A DNA stretch of 64,000 bases from Pandoraea nosoerga (GCF_902459585.1 NZ_CABPSC010000003.1:310001-374000), one strand, 5' to 3'. Positions 17,105 through 29,284 are shown, counted from the stretch's first letter. Numbers and translations: made by a program. The notes: generated by a model not told the origin, from the sequence alone.

Positions 17105-17664
17105 GCGCCGCGGCGCCGCGCCACGCGCTCACGCTGACGAGCCAGTTCGTGGCCGGCGCGGACTTCGCCGCGCACAAGGCGCTGCTCACGCGCGCGCGCC
17201 TGCGCCGCTGGGTGCAGGCAGCGCTGCTGGCCGACGCGGAACTCACGCTGCGCTTCGTCGACGCCGAGGAAGGCCAGGAACTCAATCGCGGCTATCGCGG
17301 CAAGGATTACGCCACGAACGTACTCACGTTCGCATACGCGCAGCACGAGAGCGATCCGGTGAGCGGCGACATCGTGCTGTGCTGCCCGGTCGTCGAGCGC
17401 GAGGCGAACGAACAAGGCATCGCGCTCGAAGCGCACTACGCGCATCTGATCGTACACGGCGTGCTCCACGCGCAAGGCTACGACCACGAGGACGACGACG
17501 AGGCGCAGGAGATGGAGGGGCTCGAGACGGAGATTCTCGCCGGGCTCGGCTATGCCGATCCCTACGCGTCGGAGAAGCCCGCAGCGGCCGCGCCCGCAGG
17601 CGCCGTTCCCGCGAAAACCGCCAAACCGGCAGCAAAGGCGCCCGCCCGCGCGCGCCGGGCCTGA
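17101..17664 (+). CDS. ybeY: Endoribonuclease YbeY (rRNA maturation factor)
   Basis: This metal-dependent RNase is needed for 16S rRNA 3' processing and ribosome quality control. It has 187 residues, and the zinc motif [11 protein letters not shown] at 119-129 provides the three His ligands (H-x3-H-x5-H). ATG 17101 overlaps the phoH stop. It has an Ala/Pro/Lys-rich tail of about 35 residues after residue 152 (DPYASEK onward) that ordinary YbeY proteins of about 155 residues lack. Such tails are common in high-GC betaproteobacteria and are probably disordered. Confidence 0.95.
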   Translation: MSAAAPRHALTLTSQFVAGADFAAHKALLTRARLRRWVQAALLADAELTLRFVDAEEGQELNRGYRGKDYATNVLTFAYAQHESDPVSGDIVLCCPVVEREANEQGIALEAHYAHLIVHGVLHAQGYDHEDDDEAQEMEGLETEILAGLGYADPYASEKPAAAAPAGAVPAKTAKPAAKAPARARRA

Positions 17665-17684
17665 CCCGACACCGCCAGAACCGC

Positions 17685-18383
17685 ATGGACCGCAATCCCG
17701 AGCGCCCGACCGCCCCCGAGCCCGCACCGGCCAGCGCATCGTGGGGGCCGGGGTGTACGCAATATCCGCCGGACATCGGCCTGGGCCGCCATCTGAGCCC
17801 CGAAGAACTCGCCTCGTCGCTCGACGCCGCCCTCACCGGCTGGGACGGCCGGCAGGATCTGTGGATCTTCGCGTATGGCTCGCTCATCTGGAATCCCGGT
17901 CTGCCCATCGAGGAAAGCCTGCACGGCCGCGTGTACGGCTATCATCGCGGCCTGTACCTGTGGTCGCGCGTCAACCGGGGCACACCGGAGCGCCCGGGAC
18001 TGGTGCTCGCGCTCGACCGCGGCGGCTCGTGCGCCGGCGTAGCGATGCGGCTCGCGGCGGCCGGGGCCCGCGAGCGGCTCGAGACGCTCTGGTATCGCGA
18101 GATGGCCATGGGTTCGTACCGTCCCGCGTGGCTCAATTGCGCGCTCGCCGACGGCCGCACCGTGTCGGCGCTGGCTTTCGTGATGCGCCGCGACGTGCAG
18201 AGTTACGCGGGCCGGCTGCCCGACGACATCATCCGCCAGGTGTTCGAGCAGGCGCAGGGACGCTACGGCACCACCCACGACTACGTGGCGCGCACGGTCA
18301 AGGCGCTGCGCGAGGCCGGCATGCCCGATCCGGCGCTCGAAGCCGTGCTGCACCGCTGCGGTGCGCGCCGCAATACGCCGTAA
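17685..18383 (+). CDS. Gamma-glutamylcyclotransferase, ChaC family
   Basis: This 232-residue protein belongs to the ChaC group, which cleaves glutathione to 5-oxoproline and Cys-Gly in the cytosol. It has the nucleotide-binding-like motif FAYGSLIWNPG near residue 64 and the partner GYHRGLYLWS near 85. The likely catalytic Glu lies in a less conserved region (ETLWYREM), which I cannot assign with certainty. The gene sits between ybeY and corC, 20 bases after ybeY, an insertion into an otherwise classic order. The N-terminal 40 residues are Pro/Ala-rich. Confidence 0.88.
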   Translation: MDRNPERPTAPEPAPASASWGPGCTQYPPDIGLGRHLSPEELASSLDAALTGWDGRQDLWIFAYGSLIWNPGLPIEESLHGRVYGYHRGLYLWSRVNRGTPERPGLVLALDRGGSCAGVAMRLAAAGARERLETLWYREMAMGSYRPAWLNCALADGRTVSALAFVMRRDVQSYAGRLPDDIIRQVFEQAQGRYGTTHDYVARTVKALREAGMPDPALEAVLHRCGARRNTP

Positions 18384-18511
18384 TTCCGTGCGCCGCGCGG
18401 CCGGGCCGCCGCCCCGGCAATGCGACCGGCTGTCGCAGCACCGCCGCGCATTTGTTGTATCCTTGAGCTTCCTGTAACAGCTCGGCGTCCGCCCAACTTG
18501 GACGCGCCGTC

Positions 18512-19387
18512 ATGAACGACCCTTATCCCAGTCGACCCGGTCCAAAGAAAACCGACAAACCTCGCTCTCTGCTCGAACGCCTCACCGATCTGATTTCCCC
18601 GGAGCCGGAGTCGCGTGCAGAGTTGCTCGAAATTCTGCAAGACGCTCACGCCCGCAACCTGATGGACGCCGATTCCCTGGCGATGATCGAGGGCGTATTC
18701 CAGGTGGCCGATCTGTGCGCGCGCGACATCATGGTGCCGCGCGCGCAGATGGACGCCGTCAACATCGAACAGACGCCCGAAGAGTTCATGCCGTTCGTGC
18801 TGGAGCAAGCGCACTCGCGCTATCCGGTCTACGAAGGCAACCGCGACAACATCATCGGCATCCTGCTCGCGAAGGACCTGCTGCGTTACTACGCCAATCA
18901 CGATTTCGACGTGCGCGACATGCTGCGCCCGGCCGTGTTCATTCCGGAGTCGAAGCGCCTGAACGTGCTGCTGCACGACTTTCGCGTCAACCGCAATCAC
19001 ATCGCCATCGTCGTGGATGAATATGGCGGCGTGGCCGGCCTCATCACCATCGAGGACGTGCTCGAACAGATCGTCGGCGACATCGAGGACGAGTACGACT
19101 TCGACGAGGAAGAAGACAACATCATCGCCGCACCGGACGGCACGTATCGCATCCGCGCGCTCACCGAGATCGAGCAGTTCAACGAGGCGTTCGGCACCCA
19201 GTTCGTCGACCCCGAGAACGACACGATCGGCGGTATGATCACGCACCAGTTCGGTCGTGTGCCCCGTCGCGGCGAACGTTTGCGCATCGGCAATCTCGTG
19301 TTCGAGGTGCTGCGCGCCGACGGCCGCCAGATCCACATGCTGCTGCTGCGGCGCGTGGAGCCGGCGCCGGCCGTTCAGCCCGAGTAA
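18512..19387 (+). CDS. corC: HlyC/CorC family transporter-associated protein with CBS domains
   Basis: This is the YbeX/CorC protein linked to magnesium and cobalt efflux in enteric bacteria. It has 291 residues with no membrane spans: a tandem CBS pair (about 75-190, with DIMVPRAQMDAV and YPVYEGNRDNIIGIL) and a CorC_HlyC domain (about 205-285, GRVPRRGERLRIGNLVFEVL). It lies 14 bases before lnt, so the two are co-transcribed. YbeX has also been tied to ribosome biology in E. coli, fitting the ybeZ-ybeY neighbours. Confidence 0.93.
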   Translation: MNDPYPSRPGPKKTDKPRSLLERLTDLISPEPESRAELLEILQDAHARNLMDADSLAMIEGVFQVADLCARDIMVPRAQMDAVNIEQTPEEFMPFVLEQAHSRYPVYEGNRDNIIGILLAKDLLRYYANHDFDVRDMLRPAVFIPESKRLNVLLHDFRVNRNHIAIVVDEYGGVAGLITIEDVLEQIVGDIEDEYDFDEEEDNIIAAPDGTYRIRALTEIEQFNEAFGTQFVDPENDTIGGMITHQFGRVPRRGERLRIGNLVFEVLRADGRQIHMLLLRRVEPAPAVQPE

Positions 19388-19401
19388 TCCTCCATCGATC
19401 C

Positions 19402-20958
19402 ATGCAGGAAATGACCGTCCACGCGCCCGAGCGGCGCTCGTGGCCGGCCTGGCGTGCGCGTGCGCTCGCCGGTCTGGCCGGTATCGCCCAAACGCTCGCC
19501 TTCGCGCCACGCGACGCGTGGTGGCTGCAACTGCTCGCCGCCGCCGCGCTGTTCGCGCTCGTCGAGCGCACCGCCTCGCGTCGTGACGCATTGTGGCTCG
19601 GGGGCGGCTTCGGCGTGGCGTCGTTCGTCTCGGGCATCTGGTGGCTCTACATCAGCATGCACACGTATGGCGGCATGCCCGGCGCGATGGCCGGCGCGGC
19701 AGTCGTCCTGTTCTCGGTCTATCTCGCGATCTACCCGGCGCTCGCGGCGTTCTTCACCCGCTGGGTGGGGGCGACCGGCCCCTGGCGCGCGCTCGCCTTC
19801 GCCGGCGCCTGGACGCTTGCCGAATGGCTGCGCGGCACTGTCTTCACCGGCTTCCCGTGGCTCTCGCCCGGCTACGCCCACGTCGACGGCCCGCTTGCCG
19901 GCTTCGCGCCGCTCGTGGGCGTCTACGGCATCGGTGGGCTCGCCGCGCTCGCGGCGGCATGGCTCGCGCGCGGCGTGCTGCCCGCGCACGCCGGCGCGCG
20001 CCCGGCCCGGCGCCTCGCGGCCGTGCTCGGCGTGCTGATATTGCTGGGCGCCGGCGCGGGACTGGCGCGGCACGCGTGGACGAGCCCGTCGGGCACGCCG
20101 CTCACCGTGCGTCTGCTGCAAGGCAACGTGGCGCAGGACATGAAATTCGAGCGCGCCGGCATCGAGCACGCCATGGCGATGTATCGCGACATGATCGTCG
20201 CGGCGCCGGCCGATCTGATCATCACGCCGGAGACGGCCTTCCCCGTGCTGCTGCAGGGCATCCCGCCCGAAGTGGCCGGCCCCGTGCGCGAGTTTGCCGA
20301 TCGCACCGGCTCTCACGTGGTGCTGGGCGCCGTGGGCGCCACGCTCACCGAGCGGGGACCGACCGACCTGACCAACAGCCTGTTCGGCGTGACGCCGCGC
20401 GACCAGACGCTCTATCGTTACGACAAGCATCACCTCGTGCCCTTCGGCGAGTTCATCCCCTGGGGCTTTCGCTGGTTCGTCGAAATGATGCACATCCCGC
20501 TGGGCGACTTTCGGCGCGGCACCGCCACGCCGTCCGGCTTCCCTGTGCGGGGGCAGCGCGTGGCGCTCGACATCTGCTACGAGGACTTGTTCGGCGAAGA
20601 GATCGCACGCTCGCTGCGCGAGGTTGCCGAGCCCGCCACCGTACTGGCCAACGCGACCAACCTGGCCTGGTTTGGCGATACCATCGCGCTCGACCAGCAT
20701 TTGCAGATCGCGCGCATGCGCACGCTCGAGACGGGTCGCCCGATGCTGCGCGCGACCAATACGGGCGCGAGCGCCATCATCGACGCCCACGGGCGCGTAC
20801 AGGGCCGTCTGCCGACGATGACCACCGGCGCGCTCACCGGCAGCGTGCAGCCGTACAGCGGCCTCACTCCCTACGTGCGTTTCGGCAATGGACCCGCGCT
20901 GGGCCTTGCCATCGTCGCCCTGGGCCTGGGTCTGGCGATGACGCGCCGCAAGCGCTGA
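19402..20958 (+). CDS. lnt: Apolipoprotein N-acyltransferase
   Basis: Lnt transfers an acyl chain from phospholipid to the N-terminal Cys of apolipoproteins in the cytoplasmic membrane, the last step of lipoprotein maturation. The 518 residues include about six N-terminal membrane spans (up to about 220) and a nitrilase domain. The catalytic triad is complete: Glu277 (TPETAF), Lys342 (YDKHHLVPFGEF) and Cys392 (DICYED). A final membrane helix ends the protein. The window also encodes probable substrates, LptE and BamE. Confidence 0.96.
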   Translation: MQEMTVHAPERRSWPAWRARALAGLAGIAQTLAFAPRDAWWLQLLAAAALFALVERTASRRDALWLGGGFGVASFVSGIWWLYISMHTYGGMPGAMAGAAVVLFSVYLAIYPALAAFFTRWVGATGPWRALAFAGAWTLAEWLRGTVFTGFPWLSPGYAHVDGPLAGFAPLVGVYGIGGLAALAAAWLARGVLPAHAGARPARRLAAVLGVLILLGAGAGLARHAWTSPSGTPLTVRLLQGNVAQDMKFERAGIEHAMAMYRDMIVAAPADLIITPETAFPVLLQGIPPEVAGPVREFADRTGSHVVLGAVGATLTERGPTDLTNSLFGVTPRDQTLYRYDKHHLVPFGEFIPWGFRWFVEMMHIPLGDFRRGTATPSGFPVRGQRVALDICYEDLFGEEIARSLREVAEPATVLANATNLAWFGDTIALDQHLQIARMRTLETGRPMLRATNTGASAIIDAHGRVQGRLPTMTTGALTGSVQPYSGLTPYVRFGNGPALGLAIVALGLGLAMTRRKR

Positions 20959-20988
20959 CGCGATGCCGGCGGACGTGAAAATCCCCCT

Positions 20989-21013
20989 GTTGCCGCTCGC
21001 ACTGGGCGGCAAC
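20989..21013. other. Hairpin between lnt and glyQ
   Basis: An 8-bp stem GTTGCCGC / GCGGCAAC with a 9-base loop follows the lnt stop by 30 bases. It is followed by a C-run rather than T-run, so it is not a canonical intrinsic terminator. A second GC-rich inverted repeat (GCTGGCC / GGCCAGC) lies at 21059-21085. They may shape the leader of glyQ, but no known riboswitch fold was recognised. Confidence 0.4.
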
Positions 21014-21134
21014 CCCCCATTCGGGTCGAATTCCCGCTAAAATTCAACGTTTTAGTCCGCTGGCCGCGCTCGCGGCCGGGCCAGCAGACTGCGCAAAATC
21101 CGCATTTTTCCCTGTTCGTCCGCGCGAATTCATC

Positions 21135-22069
<935 letters not shown>

Positions 22070-22073
<4 letters not shown>

Positions 22074-24250
22074 TGAGCACCGCACAACGCACCCTGCTGG
22101 TCGAACTGCTGACCGAAGAATTGCCGCCGAAGGCGCTGGCGCGTCTGGGTGACGCGTTTGCCGACGGCATCGCCAACGGCCTGCGCGCGCGCGGGCTCGT
22201 CACGGGCGAGAGCGTCGTGACGCCCTACGCCACGCCGCGCCGCCTCGCCGTCTCGATCTCGAACGTGCTCGAGCGCGCGCCCGACGCCACCATCCGCGCG
22301 AAGGTGCTGCCCGTGTCCGTGGCGCTGGACGCCAACGGCAACCCCACGCCGCCGCTGGCCAAGAAACTCGCCGCCATGGGTTTCGCGGACCTGCCGCTCG
22401 CGAGCCTGGAGCGCGCGATGGACGGCAAGGCCGAAGCGTTCTTCCACACCTACACCGCCGCGGGCGCCCGGTTGGCCGACGCACTGCAGGCCGCGCTCGA
22501 TGAAACGCTCGGCAAGCTGCCGATCCCGAAGGTGATGAGCTATCAGCGCCCGGACGGCGAGACGGTGCAGTTCGTGCGTCCGGTGCACGGCCTCATCGCC
22601 CTGCACGGCGAGACGATCGTGCCGGCCACGGCCATCGGCCTTACGTCGAGTAACAAGACGCAAGGTCACCGCTTCCTCTCCAGGGGTGAAGTCGTCGTCG
22701 CCAATGCCGATGCCTACGCGGCGACGCTGGAGAGCGAGGGCAAGGTGCTCGCCAGCTTCACGGGCCGCCGCGACGCCATCCGCGAGCAATTGCTCGCGAC
22801 GGCCGGCAGCGACCACGTGGTCATGCCGGACGCGCTGCTCGACGAAGTCACCGCGCTCGTCGAATGGCCCGCGATCTACGCCTGCCACTTCGAGAAGGAA
22901 TTCCTCGCCGTGCCGCAGGAATGTCTGATTCTCACGATGCAGACGAACCAGAAGTATTTCGCCCTGACGGACAAGCCGCTCGCCGAGGGCGGCCGTCTGA
23001 CGAATCGCTTCCTGATCGTCTCGAACATCGCCACCGCGCATCCCGAGCAGATCATCACGGGCAACGAGCGCGTGGTGCGCCCGCGTCTGGCCGATGCGAA
23101 GTTCTTCTTCGAGCAGGACAAGAAGAAGACGCTTGCCGAGCGCGTGCCGCAGTTGGCCAACGTCGTGTATCACAACAAACTGGGCTCGCAGCTGGCGCGC
23201 ACCGAGCGCCTCGTCAAGCTCGCCGGTGCGATCGCGCAGATGCTCGGGGGCAATCTCACACTCGCCGAACTCGGCGACGAGACAGCGCAGGCGGACGATC
23301 GCGACCGCCCGCTGACCGAGCTCGCCCAACGCGGCGCGCTGCTCGCGAAAGCCGATCTGTTGACCGACATGGTCGGCGAGTTCCCCGAACTGCAAGGCAC
23401 GATGGGCACGTACTACGCCCGTCACGACAACGAGCCGTCCGCCGTCGCACTCGCCTGCTCGGCGCACTATCAACCGCGCTTTGCGGGCGACGCGCTGCCC
23501 GCCGGCTATACCGGCACGGTCGTGGCGCTGGCCGACAAGCTCGAGACGCTGGTGGGCATCTGGGGCATCGGCCTGCAACCGACCGGCGAGAAGGATCCGT
23601 TCGCGCTGCGCCGCCATGCGCTCGGCGTCGTGCGCATGCTCGTGGAAAAGCGCCTGCCGCTCATGCTCCGGGACCTGCTGAAAGCGGCCTACGCGCAGTT
23701 CGCTTCCGGTGTGGCCGAGTCGGGCTATCTGGCAGACGTGGAAGCCTTCGTGCTCGATCGCCTGCGCGGCTATCTGCGCGAGCGCGGCTACGCGGCGAAC
23801 GACATCGAGGCCGTGCTTGCGCACCCGCATGCGATGGACGCGAGCCTGGGCGACCTGCTCGACCGGCTGGAGGCCGTGCGCGCGTTCTCGGCGCTGCCTC
23901 AGGCCGAAGCCCTCGCGGCGGCCAACAAGCGCATCGGCAACATCCTCAAGAAGACGGCGCATCCGGCCGAGGGCAAGGTACACGAATCGGCGCTCGTGGA
24001 GCCGGCCGAAATCGCGCTCCATGCCGCGCTGCAGAAAGTCACGCCCGAGCTCACGCGCCACTCGCAGGCGCACGAGTACACCCAGGCCCTGTCGGCGCTG
24101 GCCCAGTTGCGCGACGCCGTCGATGCGTTCTTCAACGACGTGATGGTGATGGCCGAGGACGAGACGCTTCGCAACAACCGCCTCGCGCTGCTGTGGCAAC
24201 TGCACGTGCAGATGAACCAGGTGGCCGACCTGTCGAAGCTCGCCGCATAA
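22070..24250 (+). CDS. glyS: Glycine--tRNA ligase beta subunit
   Basis: This is the tRNA-recognition beta chain of glycyl-tRNA synthetase. It has 726 residues from the ATG at 22070, which overlaps the glyQ stop; the adjacent ATG at 22073 is an equally possible start. [15 protein letters not shown] at the N-terminus, [18 protein letters not shown] near residue 260 and the C-terminal anticodon-binding DALR-like region (about 600-715) are typical. It is in the same transcript as gmhB and plsC. Confidence 0.98.
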
Positions 24251-24284
24251 TCTCTTCGCATCACTTCGCCTCCGACGCTCGCAC

Positions 24285-24878
24285 ATGGATTCGCGCAAAG
24301 ACCGCACCCTCGGCCCCGCCGCTCGCAAACTGGTAATTCTCGACCGGGACGGCGTGATCAACGCCGACTCCGACCAGTTCATCAAGTCGACCGACGAATG
24401 GGTGCCGCTGCCCGGCAGCCTCGAGGCCATCGGCCGGCTGAACCAGGCCGGCTACCGGGTGGTGGTCGCGACGAACCAGTCGGGCGTTGGCCGCGGGCTG
24501 TTCGACATGGCGACGCTGGGCGCGATGCACGCGAAGATGTCGAAGCTGATCGCCGCCGCCGGCGGGCGCATCGACGCGGTATTCTTCTGTCCGCACACGT
24601 CGGCCGACGCCTGCGATTGCCGCAAGCCTAAGCCGGGGCTGTTCCAGGAAATCGCGCGACGCTACGAGATCGACCTGACCGGCGTGCCGGCCGTGGGCGA
24701 TTCGCTGCGCGATCTGCAGGCCGCTGCCGCCGTGGGCGCGCAGCCCCACCTCGTGCTCACCGGCAAGGGCCGAAAGACGCTGGCGGCCGGCGATCTGCCC
24801 GAGGGCACGCGCGTTCACGACAACCTGGCGGCGTTCGTGACCGACTTGCTCGCCCAGGCAGAGACCAAAGGCGCATGA
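24285..24878 (+). CDS. gmhB: D-glycero-beta-D-manno-heptose 1,7-bisphosphate 7-phosphatase
   Basis: This HAD-family phosphatase makes heptose 1-phosphate for the LPS inner core. It has 197 residues. The catalytic motif is LDRDGVIN with nucleophile Asp20 and Asp22; ATNQSGV is motif II, and KPKPG/GDSLRDLQAA supply motifs III and IV. The zinc loop CPHTSADACDC is present, as in GmhB proper. It begins 34 bases after glyS. Placement between glyS and plsC is common in Burkholderiales. Confidence 0.95.
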   Translation: MDSRKDRTLGPAARKLVILDRDGVINADSDQFIKSTDEWVPLPGSLEAIGRLNQAGYRVVVATNQSGVGRGLFDMATLGAMHAKMSKLIAAAGGRIDAVFFCPHTSADACDCRKPKPGLFQEIARRYEIDLTGVPAVGDSLRDLQAAAAVGAQPHLVLTGKGRKTLAAGDLPEGTRVHDNLAAFVTDLLAQAETKGA

Positions 24879-24961
24879 ACGGCGGCCGCCGCATCACGCA
24901 AGACGGCCATCGAATGGCATAGGACAATCGCTCAGGCGACTCATACCGACACACCCCACCG

Positions 24962-25747
24962 ATGCTGCGACTCCGCTCGATTCTGTTCTTCATCTTCCTG
25001 ATCGTCTGGACGGTCCCCTATGCGATCGCGTGCATCGTCTCGTTCCCGTTCCTGTCGCGCGTGCAACGCTACTGGTTCGCGGTGGGCTGGTGCCGGGTGG
25101 TGCTGCGCGTGGCCGAGGCGCTGTGCGGCATCCGCTACCGCGTGATCGGCCGCGAGAACCTGCCGGACACGCCGGCGATCATCCTGTCGAAGCACCAGTC
25201 GGCGTGGGAGACTATCGCGTTGCCCGCGCTCATGTCGCGCCCGCTGTGCTACGTCTTCAAGCGCGAACTGCTCTATGTGCCGTTCTTCGGCTGGGCGCTG
25301 GGCCTGCTGAGCATGATCCACATCGATCGCAGCAAGGGCACGGATGCGTTCCAATCCGTCGTCCAGCAAGGCCGGCTGCGGCTCGCCGAGGGCGCATGGA
25401 TCATCATGTTCCCCGAAGGCACGCGCACGAAGACCGGTTCGCGCAACAAGTACAAATCCGGCGGCGCGCGTCTGGCCGCGACCACCGGCACGCCCGTCGT
25501 GCCCGTGGCGCATAATGCAGGACGCGTCTGGCCGCGCAATTCGTTCATGAAATACCCGGGGGAAGTGATCGTGTCGATCGGCCCGGTGATCCAGACCGAA
25601 GGCCGCACGGCCGAAGCCGTCAACGCCGAGGTGGCCGAATGGATCGAGCGCGAAATGGTGCGCATCGACCCGGCGGCCTATACGTCGAAACCGAGGACGC
25701 ACGCCGCCGATGCGACCGACACCTCCGACGCGACACCACGAACCTGA
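24962..25747 (+). CDS. plsC: 1-acyl-sn-glycerol-3-phosphate acyltransferase (PlsC family)
   Basis: This membrane enzyme adds the second acyl chain in phosphatidic acid synthesis. It has 261 residues with an N-terminal membrane helix (3-30). The catalytic motif is H78-QSAW-E83, so the usual HX4D acid is Glu, a known variant. FPEGTR at 150-155 is the phosphate-binding motif. The last 30 residues are polar and threonine-rich. It lies 21 bases before the YgjP-like gene and is co-transcribed with it. Confidence 0.94.
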   Translation: MLRLRSILFFIFLIVWTVPYAIACIVSFPFLSRVQRYWFAVGWCRVVLRVAEALCGIRYRVIGRENLPDTPAIILSKHQSAWETIALPALMSRPLCYVFKRELLYVPFFGWALGLLSMIHIDRSKGTDAFQSVVQQGRLRLAEGAWIIMFPEGTRTKTGSRNKYKSGGARLAATTGTPVVPVAHNAGRVWPRNSFMKYPGEVIVSIGPVIQTEGRTAEAVNAEVAEWIEREMVRIDPAAYTSKPRTHAADATDTSDATPRT

Positions 25748-25768
25748 TCCGCATTCCGAGACCGTCTC

Positions 25769-26761
<993 letters not shown>

Positions 26762-26891
26762 GCGTGCACTGCCGCCCTCGAGCCCGCGCAAGCCTCACCG
26801 CGTAGATTGTTTCAACGCCACGTGAACTGGGCTCATTCCCACGGGCGCGGGTACAATCGAGGCTTCGTTGTCCCCACACCGTGAAAACATC

Positions 26892-27293
26892 ATGCGAATG
26901 CTCCACACCATGCTGCGCGTTGGCGACCTGCAGCGCTCGATCGACTTCTATACGCGCGTGCTCGGCATGCAACTGCTGCGCCAGAGCGAGAACGCCGAAT
27001 ACAAATACACGCTGGCTTTCGTCGGTTACGGCCCCGAATCGGAGAATACCGTGCTCGAGTTGACCTACAACTGGGGCGTGGACAAGTACGAGATCGGCAC
27101 CGCCTTCGGTCATCTGGCCGTGGAAGTCGACGACGCGTACAAGGCATGCGACGCCATCCGCGCCGCGGGCGGCAAGGTCACGCGCGAAGCCGGTCCGGTC
27201 AAGGGCGGCACCACGGTCATCGCCTTCGTCGAAGATCCGGACGGCTACAAGATCGAGCTGATCCAGAAGCACTCGACGAAGGGTGGCCTGTAA
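26892..27293 (+). CDS. gloA: Lactoylglutathione lyase (glyoxalase I)
   Basis: GloA isomerises the glutathione hemithioacetal of methylglyoxal to S-lactoylglutathione. It has 133 residues. The metal ligands H5, E56, H74 and E122 fall at exactly the E. coli GloA positions, indicating a nickel/cobalt-type enzyme. The ATG at 26892 is chosen because H5 then falls into register; an in-frame extension of eight codons exists upstream. A TACAAT -10-like box is at 26852. Confidence 0.97.
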   Translation: MRMLHTMLRVGDLQRSIDFYTRVLGMQLLRQSENAEYKYTLAFVGYGPESENTVLELTYNWGVDKYEIGTAFGHLAVEVDDAYKACDAIRAAGGKVTREAGPVKGGTTVIAFVEDPDGYKIELIQKHSTKGGL

Positions 27294-27318
27294 GTCGACA
27301 TCGACTGCGCTACGTCCG

Positions 27319-27343
27319 CGAGCCGCCCTTGGGTGGCTCGTTT
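27319..27343. terminator. Bidirectional terminator between gloA and the sulfatase gene
   Basis: CGAGCCGCC-CTTG-GGTGGCTCG forms a 9-bp stem with one G-U pair, followed by TTT on the plus strand. It stands between convergent gene ends (27293 and 27377) and can serve both, although the T-run is short. Confidence 0.6.
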
Positions 27344-27376
27344 GCATTGGGACGGCAGGTTTTGCCGACGCCCCAA

Positions 27377-29284
27377 TTACTCGATCGCGCGTTGCGCCAG
27401 CCAGGGGTGAGGTTTGTCGATGGGCAGATAGTGCCCGTCGTCGACGCCCACCTCCTGCGCGATGAGACGATTGAGCTTTTCGTTCATCGACATGACGATG
27501 TCCCGGTGTGCCGTCAGATCGCGCGCCAGATTGTTCATCTCATGGGGATCGGCCTGAAGATCGAACAATTCGAGATCGTTCATCGCAGTCAACTCGTCGA
27601 GCGTGCGTGGCACGTGGTGATGGCGCAGCGAAAAATAGCGGGCGAACTTGTAGCGCCCGTCGTTGATCGCGCGAATCGCGGAGCGCTTGTTCAGATCGAT
27701 GTGCAGCGCCGCCGTGCGCTTCGCCTTCTCCTGCGCCGACAAGCCCCGCGCGCGCTGGATCGCCTGCACCTGGCCGATGTAGTCCGCATCGGCGTACAGC
27801 ATCATGCTGTAGCAGTAAAGGCTCGACTCGCGCACCGCGTGCACGGAAGCGCGATCCGGCGCCGCCAGTAGCGGCGACGCATCCTTGCCCTTGCGCTCGC
27901 CCAGGATCTGGCGACGCAGCCCTTCGGGCGCCCCCGTCAGACCGAGCAATGTCGGCGCCAGATCGAGGTGGCACGTCATCGCGGAACATGTCTTCCCGCC
28001 CGGGTACGCGGGGTGACGGATAACGAATGGCACATGCATCTGTTCGCGATACACCGACGATCCTTTGCCATGCATCTGATGATGCCCGCCAAGCTCGCCG
28101 TGATCGGCCGTGAAGACGACGATGGTCCGCCCGGCGATACCGAGTGCGTCCAGTTCGCTAAGCAATCGCGCGACATGGGTGTCGCAATCGCGAATGCAAT
28201 TGAAGTAGTAATCCTGGAGTTTGCGCCAGCGACGGTCTTCGTCCGGAAACTGACCGACGAGCGCCGCGCGCGCCCGTTGGTATTCCAGATGCGCCGGGGG
28301 CCTACCCGGCTCGGAAAACGATTGGTGACGGCTCGCAGGAAGGGGGACATCCGGCCATGTGGCCCGATACAACGCATGTTGTGGCGGCTGCGCCGGCGCC
28401 ATGCCCACACCGCCGTCATTGTCCTGTCCGGTCCATTGCACCGGCGCGCCGGGCTGATCCGTGTCGAGGAACATCACGTCGTGCGGATTGACGAGATTCA
28501 CCGCAAGAAACCACGGCTTGCCCGCACTCCGGAGTTGCTCGGCGGTGCTGCGCAACCAGTTGACGCTCTCGCCCGTCGTCACGGCGTCGTACAGGTAACC
28601 GCCTTGCGACAGGCCGATCACGTCGCCCACGCCGTGATAGTCCCGAAAACCGTATTGCTCCATGATGCGATGGAGTTCCGGCCTCGGCTGGAGCCCGAGA
28701 TCCTCCGGATGCGCCACCGCATCGATCTTGTCGTTGAGGTGCCACTTGCCCTTGTAGGCGGCGTAGTAGCCCGCGGCGTGCATCATCGAGCCAAGCGTGC
28801 CCAGCTTCGGGTCGAGACTCAGACCCTGTGTGAAGGGCAGCCCGAGATTGTCGAACATGCCCGTCTGCGGCATATGCAAGCCGGTGTACATCACCGAGCG
28901 CGACGAAGTACACACGTTCGTATTGTTCTCGTGATGCAGGAACGTGACGCCCTCACGCATGAGACGCTCTCTGCCCGGCACCGGAAACGGATAGCCGCCA
29001 TCGAAGTGGCGCTCCTGATCCGTCACGATCAGGAGGATGTTGTAGCCAGCGGGAAGTTGGGCCGGGATGGGGGCAGCCGGGGTCGAATCGAATGCGGAAG
29101 CGGGGGCAGAAGCGGAATTGCGGCCGGAGGGCGGATTGTCGCCACTCGGGGCCGCATGGGCGACGGTGCCCGTCAATGCCCCCGATGCAGTTGCGACGCC
29201 GGTCGCCAGCAAGAAGCGCCGTCGTTCGGCGCTCGCGGGATCTCGCGGGTTGTCGGGCGTTTCGTCATCTCTGGCGTCCACCAT
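27377..29284 (-). CDS. Sulfatase family hydrolase with Tat signal
   Basis: This 635-residue arylsulfatase-superfamily enzyme probably hydrolyses sulfate (or phosphonate) esters outside the cytoplasm. A twin-arginine signal is visible at 21-45 (ERRRFLLATG then an Ala-rich helix and AHA). The sulfatase motif C125-T-S-S-R129 carries the Cys converted to formylglycine, and LLIVTDQ near 84-90 is a metal-binding segment. GGGAGG precedes the ATG. No formylglycine-generating enzyme or anaerobic sulfatase maturase is nearby, so maturation must be supplied from elsewhere. The C-terminal HEMNNLA motif resembles choline-sulfatase relatives. Substrate unknown. Confidence 0.9.
   Translation of the reverse strand: MVDARDDETPDNPRDPASAERRRFLLATGVATASGALTGTVAHAAPSGDNPPSGRNSASAPASAFDSTPAAPIPAQLPAGYNILLIVTDQERHFDGGYPFPVPGRERLMREGVTFLHHENNTNVCTSSRSVMYTGLHMPQTGMFDNLGLPFTQGLSLDPKLGTLGSMMHAAGYYAAYKGKWHLNDKIDAVAHPEDLGLQPRPELHRIMEQYGFRDYHGVGDVIGLSQGGYLYDAVTTGESVNWLRSTAEQLRSAGKPWFLAVNLVNPHDVMFLDTDQPGAPVQWTGQDNDGGVGMAPAQPPQHALYRATWPDVPLPASRHQSFSEPGRPPAHLEYQRARAALVGQFPDEDRRWRKLQDYYFNCIRDCDTHVARLLSELDALGIAGRTIVVFTADHGELGGHHQMHGKGSSVYREQMHVPFVIRHPAYPGGKTCSAMTCHLDLAPTLLGLTGAPEGLRRQILGERKGKDASPLLAAPDRASVHAVRESSLYCYSMMLYADADYIGQVQAIQRARGLSAQEKAKRTAALHIDLNKRSAIRAINDGRYKFARYFSLRHHHVPRTLDELTAMNDLELFDLQADPHEMNNLARDLTAHRDIVMSMNEKLNRLIAQEVGVDDGHYLPIDKPHPWLAQRAIE

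Noticed and set aside
20989-21085. Possible tRNA T-arm or riboswitch in the lnt-glyQ gap (CGGG-TCGAATT-CCCG).
   Set aside because: The loop is not the T-loop consensus and no acceptor, D or anticodon arms can be drawn around it; no glycine riboswitch core was seen.
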